Shown here: positions 1 through 9,638 of the stretch, piece by piece
Numbering within the stretch: the first letter of the stretch is position 1
Layout: every line of letters starts with the position of its first letter
DNA from: Nitrosomonas sp. JL21
Lineage (GTDB): Bacteria > Pseudomonadota > Gammaproteobacteria > Burkholderiales > Nitrosomonadaceae
Length of the DNA stretch: 64,000 nt
Direction: 5' to 3'
Assembly: GCF_009833095.1 (NCBI RefSeq)
Contig: NZ_QRCB01000024.1
Span: 62,001 to 126,000, forward strand
Notes under the pieces: generated by a model
Told to the model about the DNA's origin: nothing
What the model saw: the letters and a program-made list of their open reading frames with translations, nothing else
The model's database searches: none
Made by a program: the position numbers and the translations under genes

Positions 1-145
1 ATAATTTATTCAGATAGGAATAAATTTCAGAATATCCCCATTGCAATTGAATACTTTGGGCAATTCTTTGATAGTTTGTATCGAGAACCGAGTCTTTATC
101 CCCCAGATAGGCTTTAAATTCTTTGATCGAGTTTTTGAGTGACAT
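1..145 (-). CDS. 5'-end of an unknown protein (truncated by the window edge)
   Basis: An open frame runs from an ATG at 145 to the left edge and gives 48 residues beginning MSLKNSIKEFKAYLGDKD. An AAGGA ribosome binding site sits about 7 bases before the ATG, which supports a real start. The visible part is hydrophilic, with Lys/Asp/Glu near the N-terminus and Trp/Tyr later, and shows no signal peptide or recognisable motif. I do not recognise the family. The 210 bases between this start and the next gene at 356 are AT-rich and probably hold two divergent promoters, but no clear site was identified. Confidence 0.6.
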   Translation of the reverse strand, partial: MSLKNSIKEFKAYLGDKDSVLDTNYQRIAQSIQLQWGYSEIYSYLNKL

Positions 146-355
146 GCTACATCCTTTGCTATGTATAGTTACGTTAGAAGCACGGAATAATTGGCTTTCG
201 CAGCCATTAATGATTGAATTACGGTTTAAATGCTATAAAATTCAGTTATTCTGAAATAATATTTCACTGCTTCTAAGCGCTGTAATTAGTCACCCCGAAA
301 ATACCAAGCGCATAAATAACTTAACAACCTAATTCTCTGTATATCACTCCACCAA

Positions 356-853
356 ATGACTATGGATAAAATCAAAAAAATAAAAGTTCTATTTGTCTGC
401 ATGGGCAATATTTGTCGCTCCCCCACGGCAGATGCCGTATTTAGGCACTTCGTCAAAGAAGCCCGGGTTGATCACCTGATCGAAGTGGACTCTGCTGGAA
501 CGCACGCCTACCACATCGGTAATCCGCCTGATCATCGTACCCAGCACACTGCATCGAAACGCGGATATGCTATGCATGAATTACGCGCGCGCGCCGTTCA
601 AACGAGCGATTTCGAAGAATTTGACTATATTCTCGCGATGGACAAGGAAAATCTTTCGCTGTTACATCAACGCAGCCCGCGGCAACACCTCGACAAAATA
701 CAGCTATTCATGCAGTACAGTCAAAATGCCGGCCTGGATACTGAAGTACCTGATCCCTATTTTGGCGGAGATCAAGGATTCGAGTTGGTTCTGGATATGG
801 TTGAAGATGCCAGCCGAGGCTTACTCGCTCATTTATGCACTCACAATTCTTGA
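356..853 (+). CDS. Low molecular weight protein-tyrosine phosphatase
   Basis: This 165-residue protein is a cysteine-dependent phosphatase expected to remove phosphate from tyrosine in cytoplasmic substrates. The signature loop CMGNICRS is at residues 15-22, giving the C-X5-R-S catalytic motif with Cys15 and Arg21. The general-acid loop is the DPYFGG segment in the C-terminal third. Length is normal for the family. The start could be ATG 356 or ATG 362; neither has a good ribosome binding site. It is followed after 12 bases by the formaldehyde dehydrogenase gene on the same strand, so the two may be co-transcribed. In other bacteria such enzymes sit in polysaccharide loci beside tyrosine kinases, but no kinase is visible here, so the substrate is unknown. 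Confidence 0.9.
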   Translation: MTMDKIKKIKVLFVCMGNICRSPTADAVFRHFVKEARVDHLIEVDSAGTHAYHIGNPPDHRTQHTASKRGYAMHELRARAVQTSDFEEFDYILAMDKENLSLLHQRSPRQHLDKIQLFMQYSQNAGLDTEVPDPYFGGDQGFELVLDMVEDASRGLLAHLCTHNS

Positions 854-865
854 CAAGGGAAACGA

Positions 866-1972
866 ATGAAAACAAGCGCTGCAGTTGCATGGCAAGCCGG
901 TCAGCCTCTGACGATCGAGCAGGTCGATCTGGAAGGGCCTAAATCCGGTGAGGTATTGGTTGAAATCAAGGCCACGGGCATTTGCCACACCGATTACTAC
1001 ACCTTGTCCGGTGCCGATCCTGAAGGCCTATTCCCGGCTATTCTGGGTCATGAAGGCGCAGGCATCGTCGTCGATATCGGCCCCAACGTCAAATCCCTGC
1101 GCAAAGGCGATCATGTGATCCCGCTATATACGCCGGAGTGCCGCGAATGCAAGTTCTGCTTGTCTAAAAAGACCAATCTTTGCCAGGCTATCCGATCCAC
1201 TCAAGGCAGAGGTCTCATGCCAGACAGCACGTCACGGTTTTCGCTCGATGGTAAACCGCTATTTCATTACATGGGGACTTCGACATTCGCGAATTTCACA
1301 GTAGTACCGGAAATCGCATTGGCCAAAATCCGTGAAGATGCGCCTTTTGACAAAGTGTGCTACATCGGCTGCGGCGTCACCACCGGCCTGGGTGCGGTCA
1401 TCTACACCGCCAAAGTCGAGGCCGGGGCGAATGTGGCTGTGTTCGGTCTCGGCGGTATCGGCTTGAATGTCATTCAGGGCGCACGCATGGTTGGCGCCGA
1501 CAAGATCATCGGCATCGATCTCAATCCGGAACGAGAAGCGATGGCACGCAAATTCGGCATGACCCACTTCATCAATCCCAACGATGTGCCGAATATCGTC
1601 GATGCCGTGGTGCAACTGACCGATGGCGGCGCGGATTATAGCTTTGAATGCATCGGCAATACCAAGGTCATGCGACAAGCATTGGAATGCACTCACAAAG
1701 GCTGGGGACGAAGCATCATCATCGGTGTGGCCGAGGCTGGCGCAGAAATCAGCACGCGGCCGTTCCAATTGGTGACCGGCCGAAAATGGGAAGGATCTGC
1801 TTTTGGCGGAGCCCGCGGCCGAACCGACGTACCCAAGATCGTGGATTGGTACATGGAAGGAAAAATCGACATCGACTCATTGATCACGCACACGTTGACA
1901 CTGGATAACATCAATGAAGGCTTTCATTTAATGAAAACCGGCGAATCGATTCGTTCAGTAGTGGTTTATTGA
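866..1972 (+). CDS. frmA: S-(hydroxymethyl)glutathione dehydrogenase (class III alcohol dehydrogenase)
   Basis: This NAD-dependent zinc enzyme oxidises the formaldehyde-glutathione adduct to S-formylglutathione. The 368-residue length is typical. Catalytic zinc ligands are visible at Cys40 (GICHTD), His62-Glu63 (GHEGAG) and Cys169 (IGCG). The structural zinc cysteines are Cys92, 95, 98 and 106. The nucleotide-binding turn GLGGIG is at residues 194-199. The start at 866 has an AAGGGA ribosome binding site. The next gene, an S-formylglutathione hydrolase, follows within a few bases, completing the two-step glutathione-dependent route from formaldehyde to formate. In a non-methylotroph this is a detoxification role, which is an inference here. 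Confidence 0.96.
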   Translation: MKTSAAVAWQAGQPLTIEQVDLEGPKSGEVLVEIKATGICHTDYYTLSGADPEGLFPAILGHEGAGIVVDIGPNVKSLRKGDHVIPLYTPECRECKFCLSKKTNLCQAIRSTQGRGLMPDSTSRFSLDGKPLFHYMGTSTFANFTVVPEIALAKIREDAPFDKVCYIGCGVTTGLGAVIYTAKVEAGANVAVFGLGGIGLNVIQGARMVGADKIIGIDLNPEREAMARKFGMTHFINPNDVPNIVDAVVQLTDGGADYSFECIGNTKVMRQALECTHKGWGRSIIIGVAEAGAEISTRPFQLVTGRKWEGSAFGGARGRTDVPKIVDWYMEGKIDIDSLITHTLTLDNINEGFHLMKTGESIRSVVVY

Positions 1973-1983
1973 TCGCGATGACG

Positions 1984-2817
1984 ATGGAAACCCGCAGCCT
2001 GCATCATTGCTTTGGCGGCATCCAAGGCTTTTACCAGCATCAATCACAAGTCATCGGATTGCCGATGCGATTTTCGGTCTATCAACCGCCACAGACCCAT
2101 CATCAGCGTGTGCCTGTGCTGTTTTTTCTGGCTGGCCTGACCTGCACGGAAGAAACTTTCATGATCAAGGCCGGCGCACAGCGCTACGCCGCCGAGTATG
2201 GCTTGATGCTGGTGTCGATGGATACCAGTCCGCGTCAAACCGGTATTGCAGGCGAAAGCGATACCTGGGATTTCGGCGCGGGCGCCGGATTTTATCTGGA
2301 TGCCACGGCCTCTCCCTGGTCGCAATATTTTCGTATGGAAAGCTATATCACACAGGAATTGCGCTCCATCATTCTTGATCATTTCCCTGCCCAGGCTGAT
2401 CAGGTCGGCATTTCTGGCCACTCCATGGGTGGGCATGGCGCATTGGCACTGGCATTGCGACATTCTGAATTGTTCCGTTCAGTATCCGCATTCGCGCCTA
2501 TTTGTTCACCGATGCAATGCCCGTGGGGACAAAAGGCATTGGGTAATTACTTGGACGAGAATCGGCAAGACTGGCGTCAGCACGATGCCACCGCATTGAT
2601 CGAAGATGGCCGCCGCGTACCGGATATATTGATTGACCAGGGCTTGGAAGATCAATTCCTGACGGAACAACTGCACCCTCACCTATTGGAAAATGCCTGC
2701 GCAATGAGTAATCAAAAATTGACGTTGCGATACCATCAACACTACGATCACAGTTATTATTTTATCAGTTCATTTATCGGTGAGCATTTGAAGTATCATC
2801 GCAATGCGTTGATGTAA
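1984..2817 (+). CDS. fghA: S-formylglutathione hydrolase
   Basis: This esterase-D-type alpha/beta hydrolase splits S-formylglutathione into formate and glutathione, the step after the dehydrogenase just upstream. The nucleophile elbow GHSMGG puts the catalytic serine at about residue 147. An Asp in the DILIDQGLEDQF segment and a His in the HYDHSYY segment complete the expected triad. The frame is open from a TTG at 1969 that overlaps the upstream stop, and ATGs occur at 1978 and 1984. I chose 1984 because METRSLHHCFGG aligns best with the usual N-terminus of the family, but any of the three is possible. Length is about 277 residues, as expected. Confidence 0.94.
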   Translation: METRSLHHCFGGIQGFYQHQSQVIGLPMRFSVYQPPQTHHQRVPVLFFLAGLTCTEETFMIKAGAQRYAAEYGLMLVSMDTSPRQTGIAGESDTWDFGAGAGFYLDATASPWSQYFRMESYITQELRSIILDHFPAQADQVGISGHSMGGHGALALALRHSELFRSVSAFAPICSPMQCPWGQKALGNYLDENRQDWRQHDATALIEDGRRVPDILIDQGLEDQFLTEQLHPHLLENACAMSNQKLTLRYHQHYDHSYYFISSFIGEHLKYHRNALM

Positions 2818-2831
2818 TCGTAAATGTTCTG

Positions 2832-2858
2832 CAGATCACATTTTTATTTTTTGATCTG
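2832..2858 (+). terminator. Short hairpin just after fghA
   Basis: A 7-base inverted repeat (CAGATCA/TGATCTG) encloses a T-rich 13-base loop and begins 15 bases after the fghA stop. There is no clean T-run after the stem, so it is only a weak terminator candidate for the phosphatase-frmA-fghA unit. Confidence 0.3.
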
Positions 2859-2909
2859 TGTCTGCTTCTATTGAGTTTGAATCCAAACAAACCGGGGTTG
2901 TAAAATAAG

Positions 2910-2946
2910 AAACCCAACTACCACTGATGCGGTGATTGTTGGGTTT
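2910..2946 (-). terminator. Rho-independent terminator for the gene at 3052-3507
   Basis: A perfect 9-base stem (AAACCCAAC/GTTGGGTTT) has a 19-base loop. On the minus strand it is followed by a T-rich run (CTTATTTTA), as expected for termination of the minus-strand secreted-protein gene. It may also stop plus-strand transcripts from fghA. Confidence 0.65.
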
Positions 2947-3051
2947 GATTAAGTCATAAGTTTCGATGCAAGAAAGTCTGTGTTAAATAAACTCGTACAG
3001 TTTCCCATCGCAAAACATTCAATTTTATCCGCACCGGATTAATCAATACAG

Positions 3052-3507
3052 CTAGAAACCGGCACTGCTTTTGAATTGATTTCCCATTGTGCCCGTAATT
3101 TTTAAACTTGACTCATCAAAAAATGCTGAAATGAGCTGGACATTACCCGTAGAAAAATTCATCCAACTATAATTAACTAGGCCGCCAGTTCTGACCGCAC
3201 TACCGGGATCAAATTTGCAACCAATGACTTGGTTTACCTGGTCGATGGACATACCTACTTGGATCGCATTAAATTTATCAATCGTAAAATTTTCCGTTCC
3301 GCAAGTTTCACTGACTCCACCAATGGGTACAGAACTTCCAACACCTAACACAGCGAATTGATCAATACGAACCACTACATTGAAATATTTTTGATCACCG
3401 ACAATCACGGAATCCATCGTCAGCGTGTTTGTGGCAGGATCAAAGGTATCCGCTTTGGCAATCGCCGTAGAAAACGACAATAGCAATAACAAAAATAGCT
3501 GTTTCAT
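3052..3507 (-). CDS. Secreted protein of unknown function, SmpA/OmlA-like fold possible
   Basis: The protein has 151 residues with a clear signal peptide (Lys-Gln start, a Leu-rich core, AKA cleavage site near residue 19), so it should be periplasmic or outer-membrane associated. It has two cysteines. The central segment FNAIQVGMSIDQVNQVIG, followed by a short aromatic strand and an FFD strand, resembles the 'GMs..qV..llG' pattern of SmpA/OmlA or BLIP-like domains; this is a pattern-based inference. The segment after the signal peptide (TFDPATNTLTMDSV) looks like a beta strand found in other small secreted proteobacterial proteins. An AAGGAA ribosome binding site precedes the ATG. It is a single gene with its own terminator. 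Confidence 0.75.
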   Translation of the reverse strand: MKQLFLLLLLSFSTAIAKADTFDPATNTLTMDSVIVGDQKYFNVVVRIDQFAVLGVGSSVPIGGVSETCGTENFTIDKFNAIQVGMSIDQVNQVIGCKFDPGSAVRTGGLVNYSWMNFSTGNVQLISAFFDESSLKITGTMGNQFKSSAGF

Positions 3508-3794
3508 TTGTGTTCCTTTGAAAATGTTATAAAGAAATAAAAATTGAAAGCCTGTTTTAAGTTATTTTACATCCTAAGGATGATTTCTAATCAATAATTA
3601 TCACTAAGAATCTGAAATATAGATAAAAATAACCAAATATACCAAATTCTTACGAAGTATAGTAAGGATCTCTCTTACGGAATGTTCAATTGACCGTTAT
3701 GGTGTTAAAACCACTAACGCTATTTGCGAAGTCAGGTTATAACTAAGAATTTTTTGAATAATCCCTGATGCAGCAAGTTCTTCGGAAACAGCTT

Positions 3795-4397
3795 TCAAAA
3801 CTTCTTTGCACGCAAAATTTCCATCAATTTCAACAGCGCTTGGCCGCGATGACTAATTCGATTTTTCTGCTCAGCGGAAAGCTCGGCCGATGTTTTGCCA
3901 AACTCGGGTAGAAAAAAATAGGGATCGTAACCGAAACCGCCCTCACCTCTTGGGTGATCAATAATTTCTCCGTGCCATGAGCCATCCACGATGATCGGCT
4001 GTGGATCGTCGGCATGGCGCAGCAACACGATGATGCAATAATAGTAAGCCCGCCGGTCGGTTTCATTTTTCAATGCATTGATCAGTTTCAGATTGTTGCG
4101 CTCATCGGATTTCGGTTCCCCAGCGTAGCGCGCTGACAAGACACCGGGAGCACCCTGCAACGCACGAACACAAATTCCTGAATCATCCGAAAGTGCCGGT
4201 AATCCTGAGCAGCGGCTGGCATGACGCGCTTTCACCAACGCATTTTCGACAAACGTCCCATGCGGCTCATCAACTTCACCAGTATCAAACTCAGCTTGCG
4301 GCACGACCTCAATCGACAAGGATGCCAACAGAGCATTAATTTCACGTAATTTGCCTGCATTATTGCTGGCGATGACCAGCCTGTTTGGCTTATCCAT
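3795..4397 (-). CDS. rdgB: XTP/dITP diphosphatase (RdgB/HAM1 family)
   Basis: This house-cleaning pyrophosphatase hydrolyses non-canonical purine triphosphates such as dITP and XTP. The N-terminal motif [11 protein letters not shown], the central [11 protein letters not shown] and the downstream [12 protein letters not shown] are the conserved nucleotide and metal-binding segments. The frame is open from 4421, but the ATG at 4397 ([11 protein letters not shown]) matches the family N-terminus and overlaps the end of rph by 8 bases. That indicates translational coupling. The resulting 200 residues are the usual length. The rph-rdgB pairing is common in proteobacteria. Confidence 0.95.
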   Translation of the reverse strand: MDKPNRLVIASNNAGKLREINALLASLSIEVVPQAEFDTGEVDEPHGTFVENALVKARHASRCSGLPALSDDSGICVRALQGAPGVLSARYAGEPKSDERNNLKLINALKNETDRRAYYYCIIVLLRHADDPQPIIVDGSWHGEIIDHPRGEGGFGYDPYFFLPEFGKTSAELSAEQKNRISHRGQALLKLMEILRAKKF

Positions 4398-5124
4398 GCC
4401 GGGATTCTTGCGATAGAGCATTTTTTTGGAGAGCGATCAATTCCTGAATGCCGTGTTGCGCCATATTCAGCATGTCCTCCAATTCCTTGCGGTCGAACGG
4501 ACTTCCTTCGGCAGTGCCTTGGACTTCGATGATACCCGAATTACCTGTCATCACGACATTCATGTCGGTATCGCAGGAAGAATCCTCGATGTAATCAAGA
4601 TCCAATAAAGGCACACCTTGATGAATTCCTACCGAAATAGCAGCCACATGATCGATAATCGGAGAAGTTTCGATGAGCTGTTGATAAATCAGTTTGTCGA
4701 TAGCGTCGTGTAGCGCGACAAATGCGCCGGTAATGCTGGCAGTACGTGTGCCGCCGTCGGCCTGGATTACATCACAGTCAATCTGAATGGTGCGTTCCCC
4801 CAGTTGTTTTAAATTTACTACCGCACGCAATGCCCTACCGATCAAGCGCTGGATTTCCATGGTTCGACCTGATTGCTTTCCTTTGGCCGCTTCGCGTTGC
4901 ATGCGCGTATGCGTCGAACCCGGAAGCATGCCGTATTCGGCAGTCAACCAGCCCTGCGCCTGCCCTCTCAGAAACGGCGGAACTTGTTCGCTGATACTGG
5001 CGGTGCAAATGACCTTGGTATCGCCGCATTCGATCAATACCGATCCATCAGCATGTTTAGTGAAATGACGGATGATTTTTACCGGACGAATCTGCGTGGG
5101 AGTACGATGATAACTTCGTGTCAT
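4390..5124 (-). CDS. rph: Ribonuclease PH
   Basis: This phosphorolytic 3'-to-5' exoribonuclease trims the 3' ends of tRNA precursors and other RNAs. The 244-residue protein starts with the family segment [19 protein letters not shown] and carries [12 protein letters not shown], the [18 protein letters not shown] stretch and the [16 protein letters not shown] phosphate-binding and catalytic region. Length is normal. It overlaps rdgB by 8 bases. No distinct ribosome binding site stands out before ATG 5124. Confidence 0.96.
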   Translation of the reverse strand: MTRSYHRTPTQIRPVKIIRHFTKHADGSVLIECGDTKVICTASISEQVPPFLRGQAQGWLTAEYGMLPGSTHTRMQREAAKGKQSGRTMEIQRLIGRALRAVVNLKQLGERTIQIDCDVIQADGGTRTASITGAFVALHDAIDKLIYQQLIETSPIIDHVAAISVGIHQGVPLLDLDYIEDSSCDTDMNVVMTGNSGIIEVQGTAEGSPFDRKELEDMLNMAQHGIQELIALQKNALSQESRHG

Positions 5125-5282
5125 GATGAATAAATGGTTATGTCAGAATGAAAAAATGCTGAAAACCGCATTCTGCCGTGTCGGAGGAAATTAAACCAGC
5201 ATGCTCGGTTGTCATTGATCAACTGCGCTGATTCGCTTGCTTTGGTCCCTTGATCACCCTTCGTTACACTTGAAGAATTCAG

Positions 5283-6089
5283 CTAATCAGTGAATCGATA
5301 AACCGGCTTCGCAGGAGATCCCGAAGAAACGGTCAGCACTTCATAGCCTGTTTCGGTAACCAGAACGGTATGCTCCCATTGCGCCGACAGACTGCCGTCT
5401 TTAGTGGTAATGGTCCAGCCATCCGGCAAATGACGGATGGCTGCTTTCCCGGCATTGATCATGGGTTCGATCGTAAAAATCATGCCCGGTTTGAGTTGCA
5501 ACCCCGTTCCGCGACGGCCATAATGCAGTACTTGAGGGCTTTCATGGAATCTGGCGCCGATTCCATGGCCGCAAAATTCCCGAACGACGCTATAACCGAC
5601 ACCTTCAGCAAGCCTTTGAATCGCGAACCCGATGTCTCCCAGATGTTTGTCCGGCCTGACTTCATCTATTCCTCGCCACATGGCTTCATAGGTTACTTCG
5701 CATAAGCGCTTCGCCTGAATCGATGGCTCTCCGACATAAAACATCCGGCTGGTATCACCATGATATCCTTCATAGATCACAGTAACATCGATATTGACGA
5801 TATCGCCATTTTTTAATTTCTTGTTTCCGGGTACGCCATGGCAAATTTGATTATTAATGGAAGTGCAGATTGACTTAGGATATGGCGTATGCCCTGAGGG
5901 CGCATAATTCAATGGGGCAGGAATGGTATGCTGCACGTCAACCATATAATTATGACATAGCATATCCAATTCTTCGGTCGTGATCCCAGCCACTACGTGG
6001 GGAGTAATGAAATCCAGCACTTCTGAAGCTAATTGTCCCGCAATACGCATCGTCTCGATTTCTTGCGGTGTTTTTATCGTTACGGTCAT
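5283..6089 (-). CDS. map: Type I methionine aminopeptidase
   Basis: This metalloenzyme removes the initiator methionine from nascent proteins. The metal-binding residues fall in the usual order: the substrate His in ICHGVPGN, the two aspartates in VNIDVTV and GDTSRMF, then GHGIG, FTIEPMI and QWEHTVLV. The frame is open to a TTG at 6110, but ATG 6089 (MTVTIKTPQEIE) has an AAGGAAAT ribosome binding site and fits the family, so it is preferred. Length is 268 residues. No second signal such as an N-terminal zinc finger is present, as is usual for the bacterial short form. Confidence 0.96.
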   Translation of the reverse strand: MTVTIKTPQEIETMRIAGQLASEVLDFITPHVVAGITTEELDMLCHNYMVDVQHTIPAPLNYAPSGHTPYPKSICTSINNQICHGVPGNKKLKNGDIVNIDVTVIYEGYHGDTSRMFYVGEPSIQAKRLCEVTYEAMWRGIDEVRPDKHLGDIGFAIQRLAEGVGYSVVREFCGHGIGARFHESPQVLHYGRRGTGLQLKPGMIFTIEPMINAGKAAIRHLPDGWTITTKDGSLSAQWEHTVLVTETGYEVLTVSSGSPAKPVYRFTD

Positions 6090-6152
6090 TATTTCCTTAT
6101 TGAATATCAATGGATGAACCCGCTTCTGGTTCCATTTGGCACAAAGCTGCCA

Positions 6153-6755
6153 TTATAAACGTTCACACTTATTTTGAATGAGCCGTGTATCTTCAAATTG
6201 CTCCGCCACTTTCTGGATTTGCTCTTTAATTTCTTCAGTTGTCCCATGAATGACGATTTTCTGAACCGCAACGTTGCGCTCTTCAATCATCAGATTAGTA
6301 ATCCCTTTCTTTTCGATGTCCTTCAATTGCGCTAATGCGCCATTCTTATCCGTGAACATTCCCAAGGAAATCGCATTCTTTCGATGGCTATCATCTTCCT
6401 TGATGCGGAAGCTGATGATGCCGAAATTGCGTAATTTATTAATCATCCGGTTCGCCATGTCCCGGTTCGGCAAAGGAGGAATATGGAGCCAATACTTGAG
6501 CGTATTCCCCGCCTCTTCCAAAGTGTACGATTGATCGGGCACTATTTCGGATAGCAAGGATTCGGCTTCATACACTTGCTGTTCATCGAAATTCCCCCAT
6601 TCCAAACAATTTTCTTCGGTAGGTATCAGTACAATCTTTTCCGAGTGGATCGGTGCCATACCCGGCAGCAGCGCGCTTTCTTTCTCGCTATACCATATCC
6701 AGCCTATTGCATATACAACATTAACAATCAATAGCACGACAAAAATTAATCTCAT
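6153..6755 (-). CDS. Inner-membrane anchored SPOR-domain-like protein
   Basis: The 200-residue protein has one N-terminal membrane segment (residues 2-20, MRLIFVVLLIVNVVYAIGWI) and a periplasmic remainder. Residues about 90-150 read YWLHIPPLPNRDMAN, then AISLGMFTDKNGALAQL and an IEKKGI turn. This is the pattern of a SPOR domain, which binds denuded septal peptidoglycan. A short charged tail follows. The gene lies upstream of map on the same strand, 63 bases away. The SPOR call is by pattern only; a role at the division site is an inference from the family. Confidence 0.75.
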   Translation of the reverse strand: MRLIFVVLLIVNVVYAIGWIWYSEKESALLPGMAPIHSEKIVLIPTEENCLEWGNFDEQQVYEAESLLSEIVPDQSYTLEEAGNTLKYWLHIPPLPNRDMANRMINKLRNFGIISFRIKEDDSHRKNAISLGMFTDKNGALAQLKDIEKKGITNLMIEERNVAVQKIVIHGTTEEIKEQIQKVAEQFEDTRLIQNKCERL

Positions 6756-6896
6756 CGAAAAAATAAGGTTCTAATTTTGATATTCATTTAATTTTGTTGT
6801 TAACGCTCGTATGCCTTGTTAAAATGCCTCGTTTGAATGTCAACAACTACACACTGATTAACTGGAATGCCCTTACAAATATATGGAATACGAAAT

Positions 6897-7592
6897 ATGA
6901 AAATGATTAAGACCACGATTGTACTCATCGCGTTGGCATTATCGGCTCCACTTTTAGCTGAAACAGATGATAATAACACCTCTGACACACCTGACACGCC
7001 GGTTTCAGCGCCAGCATCTGCTCCGACTCCGCCCCCCGCTCCTGCTACAGTTGAAGAAATCGCTACCGGCGTATGTGCTGGTTGTCACAGTGCAGATGGC
7101 AACAGCGTCATTCCGATGAATCCAATCCTGGCGGGACAACATGCAGAGTATATCACTAAGCAATTAATGGATTTTAAAGCAACCGACAACGAAACGCCCA
7201 AACGTAACAGTCCGGTCATGTCGTCGATGGTCGCTGCGCTTACACCGGATGAAATGAAAAAATTGGGCGAGTATTACGCTAAGCAAAAAACCACACCGAG
7301 CCAAGCCCCGACAGATGAAAAATTGCTGGAATTGGGCAAGATACTTTACCACGGCGGTAATATTGAAGATGGAGTACCTGCTTGTGCAAGTTGCCACGGC
7401 CCTAAGGGGTCAGGTATTCCCCCACGCTATCCCGCACTTGCTGGACAACATGCGGAGTACACCATGACTCAGCTCAATTCGTTTAACATGGGTGATCGCA
7501 AGAACGATAATTCAGTCATGCAGCAAGTCTTGAGCCGCATGAGCGGCCAGGAAAAGAAAGCCGTTTCAGCGTATATCGCCACCATGCATTAA
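6897..7592 (+). CDS. Diheme cytochrome c4
   Basis: This periplasmic diheme c-type cytochrome is expected to carry electrons to terminal oxidases. Two heme-attachment sites are visible, CAGCH and CASCH, each followed by a similar domain with an LAGQHAEY segment and a distal methionine region (PVMSSM and SVMQQV), so it is an internal duplication. The signal peptide starts at ATG 6897 (MKMIKTTIVLIALALSAPLLA); the frame extends upstream to 6867 but that start would spoil the signal peptide. A Pro/Ala-rich linker (about residues 28-50) lies between the signal peptide and the first domain. The gene stands alone and ends in a strong terminator. Confidence 0.93.
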   Translation: MKMIKTTIVLIALALSAPLLAETDDNNTSDTPDTPVSAPASAPTPPPAPATVEEIATGVCAGCHSADGNSVIPMNPILAGQHAEYITKQLMDFKATDNETPKRNSPVMSSMVAALTPDEMKKLGEYYAKQKTTPSQAPTDEKLLELGKILYHGGNIEDGVPACASCHGPKGSGIPPRYPALAGQHAEYTMTQLNSFNMGDRKNDNSVMQQVLSRMSGQEKKAVSAYIATMH

Positions 7593-7612
7593 GACAAACT
7601 GGTTGTGCCCAT

Positions 7613-7639
7613 AAAAAAGGCGGAGAAACCGCCTTTTTT
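7613..7639. terminator. Bidirectional Rho-independent terminator between cytochrome c4 and hemL
   Basis: An 11-base perfect stem (AAAAAAGGCGG/CCGCCTTTTTT) has a 5-base AGAAA loop. T-runs occur on both strands, so it serves the converging cytochrome c4 and hemL genes. Confidence 0.93.
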
Positions 7640-7683
7640 ATTATTTGAAGATGCTACATAGAAAATTTAATCGCCGCAGCAAA

Positions 7684-8967
7684 TCATTGCCAATTTTTGA
7701 AAATTTTCTCCGCGGCTGCAAAAGTTTTATTCAACTCATCATTCCCGTGTCGTGAAGATACAAAGCCTGCTTCGAAAGCCGATGGTGCAAAATAAATACC
7801 TTCTTCCAGCATGGCATGAAAGAAACGATTGAAAGCATTTTTGTCGCATTGCATGACTTCTGCGAAGCTGGTCGGTATGTCTTTTCTAAAATAAATCCCA
7901 AACATTCCACCAACCGATTGAGCACAAAAATCAATGGCGTGTTTTTTTGCCTCGGCCACGAGCCCATTGACCAATTGTTGCGTCCTATTGGCCAGTTGTT
8001 CATAAAAGCCTTGTTCTTGCACGAGCTTCAATGTCGCAAGGCCTGCAGCAACCGCAACCGGATTGCCCGATAGTGTACCCGCTTGATAGACGGGTCCCAA
8101 AGGAGCCAAGCATTGCATGATATCCCGACGTCCACCGAATGCAGCCATGGGCATGCCTCCTCCAATCACTTTACCGAGTATGGTCAGATCGGGTTTTATC
8201 TGATACAAACCTTGGGCACAGGTCAAACCCACGCGAAATCCTGTCATGACTTCGTCAAATATCAAAACGCTACCTGCCTGAGTGCACAACATACGCAGCT
8301 TATTCAGAAAATCGGCTGTAGGTGCGACCAAATTCATATTGCCTGCGACGGGTTCGACGATGACGGCTGCAATGTCTTTTCCCCATTGGTTGAACGCCTC
8401 TTCGATTCCGCGGGAATCATTATAATCGAGCACAATCGTATGCCCGGCCGTTTCGGCAGGAACTCCCGCGGAACTGGGGTTTCCGAACGTTAAAGCACCA
8501 GACCCAGCCTTAACTAGCAAAGAATCGTCGTGACCGTGATAGCAGCCTTCGAATTTGATGATCTTGCTTCTGCCTGTGAACCCTCGCGCCAGACGAATCG
8601 CGCTCATCCCCGCTTCGGTACCTGAACTGACGAGCCGAACCTGCTCTATCGATGGAAGCAACCGGCAAATGAGTTGAGCGATATTCAATTCCGCTTCAGT
8701 CGGCGCACCGAACGTCAAACCTTTTTGCGCCGCCGCCTGAACCGCCTGAACCACTTCAGGATGCGCATGCCCCAGAATCAAAGGCCCCCAGGAACCGACA
8801 TAGTCGATATATGATTTGCCGTCAGCATCCCAGAAATAAGCGCCCTCGCCCCGTTGAAAAAAGACGGGTTCGCCCCCTACTGATCTGAAAGCACGAACAG
8901 GTGAATTGACCCCTCCTGGAATAAATTGCTGGGATTGCTCAAATAATTGATGATTGCGTGAAGTCAT
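7684..8967 (-). CDS. hemL: Glutamate-1-semialdehyde 2,1-aminomutase
   Basis: This PLP-dependent enzyme makes 5-aminolevulinate from glutamate-1-semialdehyde in the C5 route of heme synthesis. Conserved segments are [11 protein letters not shown] near the N-terminus, [31 protein letters not shown] and the PLP-lysine segment [16 protein letters not shown]. The 427-residue length from ATG 8967 is normal; the longer frame starts at a TTG four codons upstream. It lies 17 bases from thiE on the same strand, so a thiD-thiE-hemL unit is likely. Confidence 0.96.
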   Translation of the reverse strand: MTSRNHQLFEQSQQFIPGGVNSPVRAFRSVGGEPVFFQRGEGAYFWDADGKSYIDYVGSWGPLILGHAHPEVVQAVQAAAQKGLTFGAPTEAELNIAQLICRLLPSIEQVRLVSSGTEAGMSAIRLARGFTGRSKIIKFEGCYHGHDDSLLVKAGSGALTFGNPSSAGVPAETAGHTIVLDYNDSRGIEEAFNQWGKDIAAVIVEPVAGNMNLVAPTADFLNKLRMLCTQAGSVLIFDEVMTGFRVGLTCAQGLYQIKPDLTILGKVIGGGMPMAAFGGRRDIMQCLAPLGPVYQAGTLSGNPVAVAAGLATLKLVQEQGFYEQLANRTQQLVNGLVAEAKKHAIDFCAQSVGGMFGIYFRKDIPTSFAEVMQCDKNAFNRFFHAMLEEGIYFAPSAFEAGFVSSRHGNDELNKTFAAAEKIFKNWQ

Positions 8968-8984
8968 TGGATTACTCAAAAAAA

Positions 8985-9638
8985 TTAAAAAGTATTAATA
9001 CGTTCGGAATAGGTTTCGTCAAACATTTGTGCAAATTGGGCTGCGGTGCATGCTATCTCTTTCGCAAAAAAAAGTTCATTGCAAACCGCAATTGCTGCGC
9101 ATCCGTTCTCAATCAACGGCTTGGCGTTTGTCAATCGAATGCCGCCAATCGCAACCATTGGAATCGAGATGGACTGGCTTGCCTGATCCATTATATCGAG
9201 CGTGACAGGCACAGCATCAGGCTTGGTCAACGACGGAAAGCATGCGCCGAATGCGACATAACTTGCTCCCTCTCGCTCAGCCCTGATGGCCAAATCCAAA
9301 CGGTTATAGCACGAAACACCGATTATCTTATTTTGGCCAAGCAGTTTTTTGGCATCATTGATTTTTGTATCATCCTGACCCAAATGAACGCCGTCCGCAT
9401 CAATATCCGCAGCCATATCGACGTAATCGTTAATAATCAAGGGGACCTGATAATCTCTGCACAACTGCAATAATAATCGTGCTTGCTCGATCAATACAGA
9501 CCGATGCGCCAGCTTATTCCGATATTGAACGATTCTTGCTCCACCGACTATCGCTTGTTGCGTTCTGCTCAGCAACGCATCAGTATCCATCAGATCTGGA
9601 GTAATGGCATACAATCCTCCGATCTCAGGAGTTTTCAA
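8985..9638 (-). CDS. thiE: Thiamine-phosphate synthase
   Basis: This enzyme joins hydroxymethylpyrimidine diphosphate and the thiazole phosphate to give thiamine phosphate. The TIM-barrel protein of 217 residues shows [50 protein letters not shown] and VAIGGI, the standard substrate and phosphate-binding segments. It overlaps the end of thiD by 14 bases, suggesting coupled translation. No thiazole synthesis genes are in the window. Confidence 0.95.
   Translation of the reverse strand: MKTPEIGGLYAITPDLMDTDALLSRTQQAIVGGARIVQYRNKLAHRSVLIEQARLLLQLCRDYQVPLIINDYVDMAADIDADGVHLGQDDTKINDAKKLLGQNKIIGVSCYNRLDLAIRAEREGASYVAFGACFPSLTKPDAVPVTLDIMDQASQSISIPMVAIGGIRLTNAKPLIENGCAAIAVCNELFFAKEIACTAAQFAQMFDETYSERINTF

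Noticed and set aside
1259..1768. Long minus-strand frame inside frmA
   Set aside because: Antisense shadow of a clear dehydrogenase gene; no independent signal.
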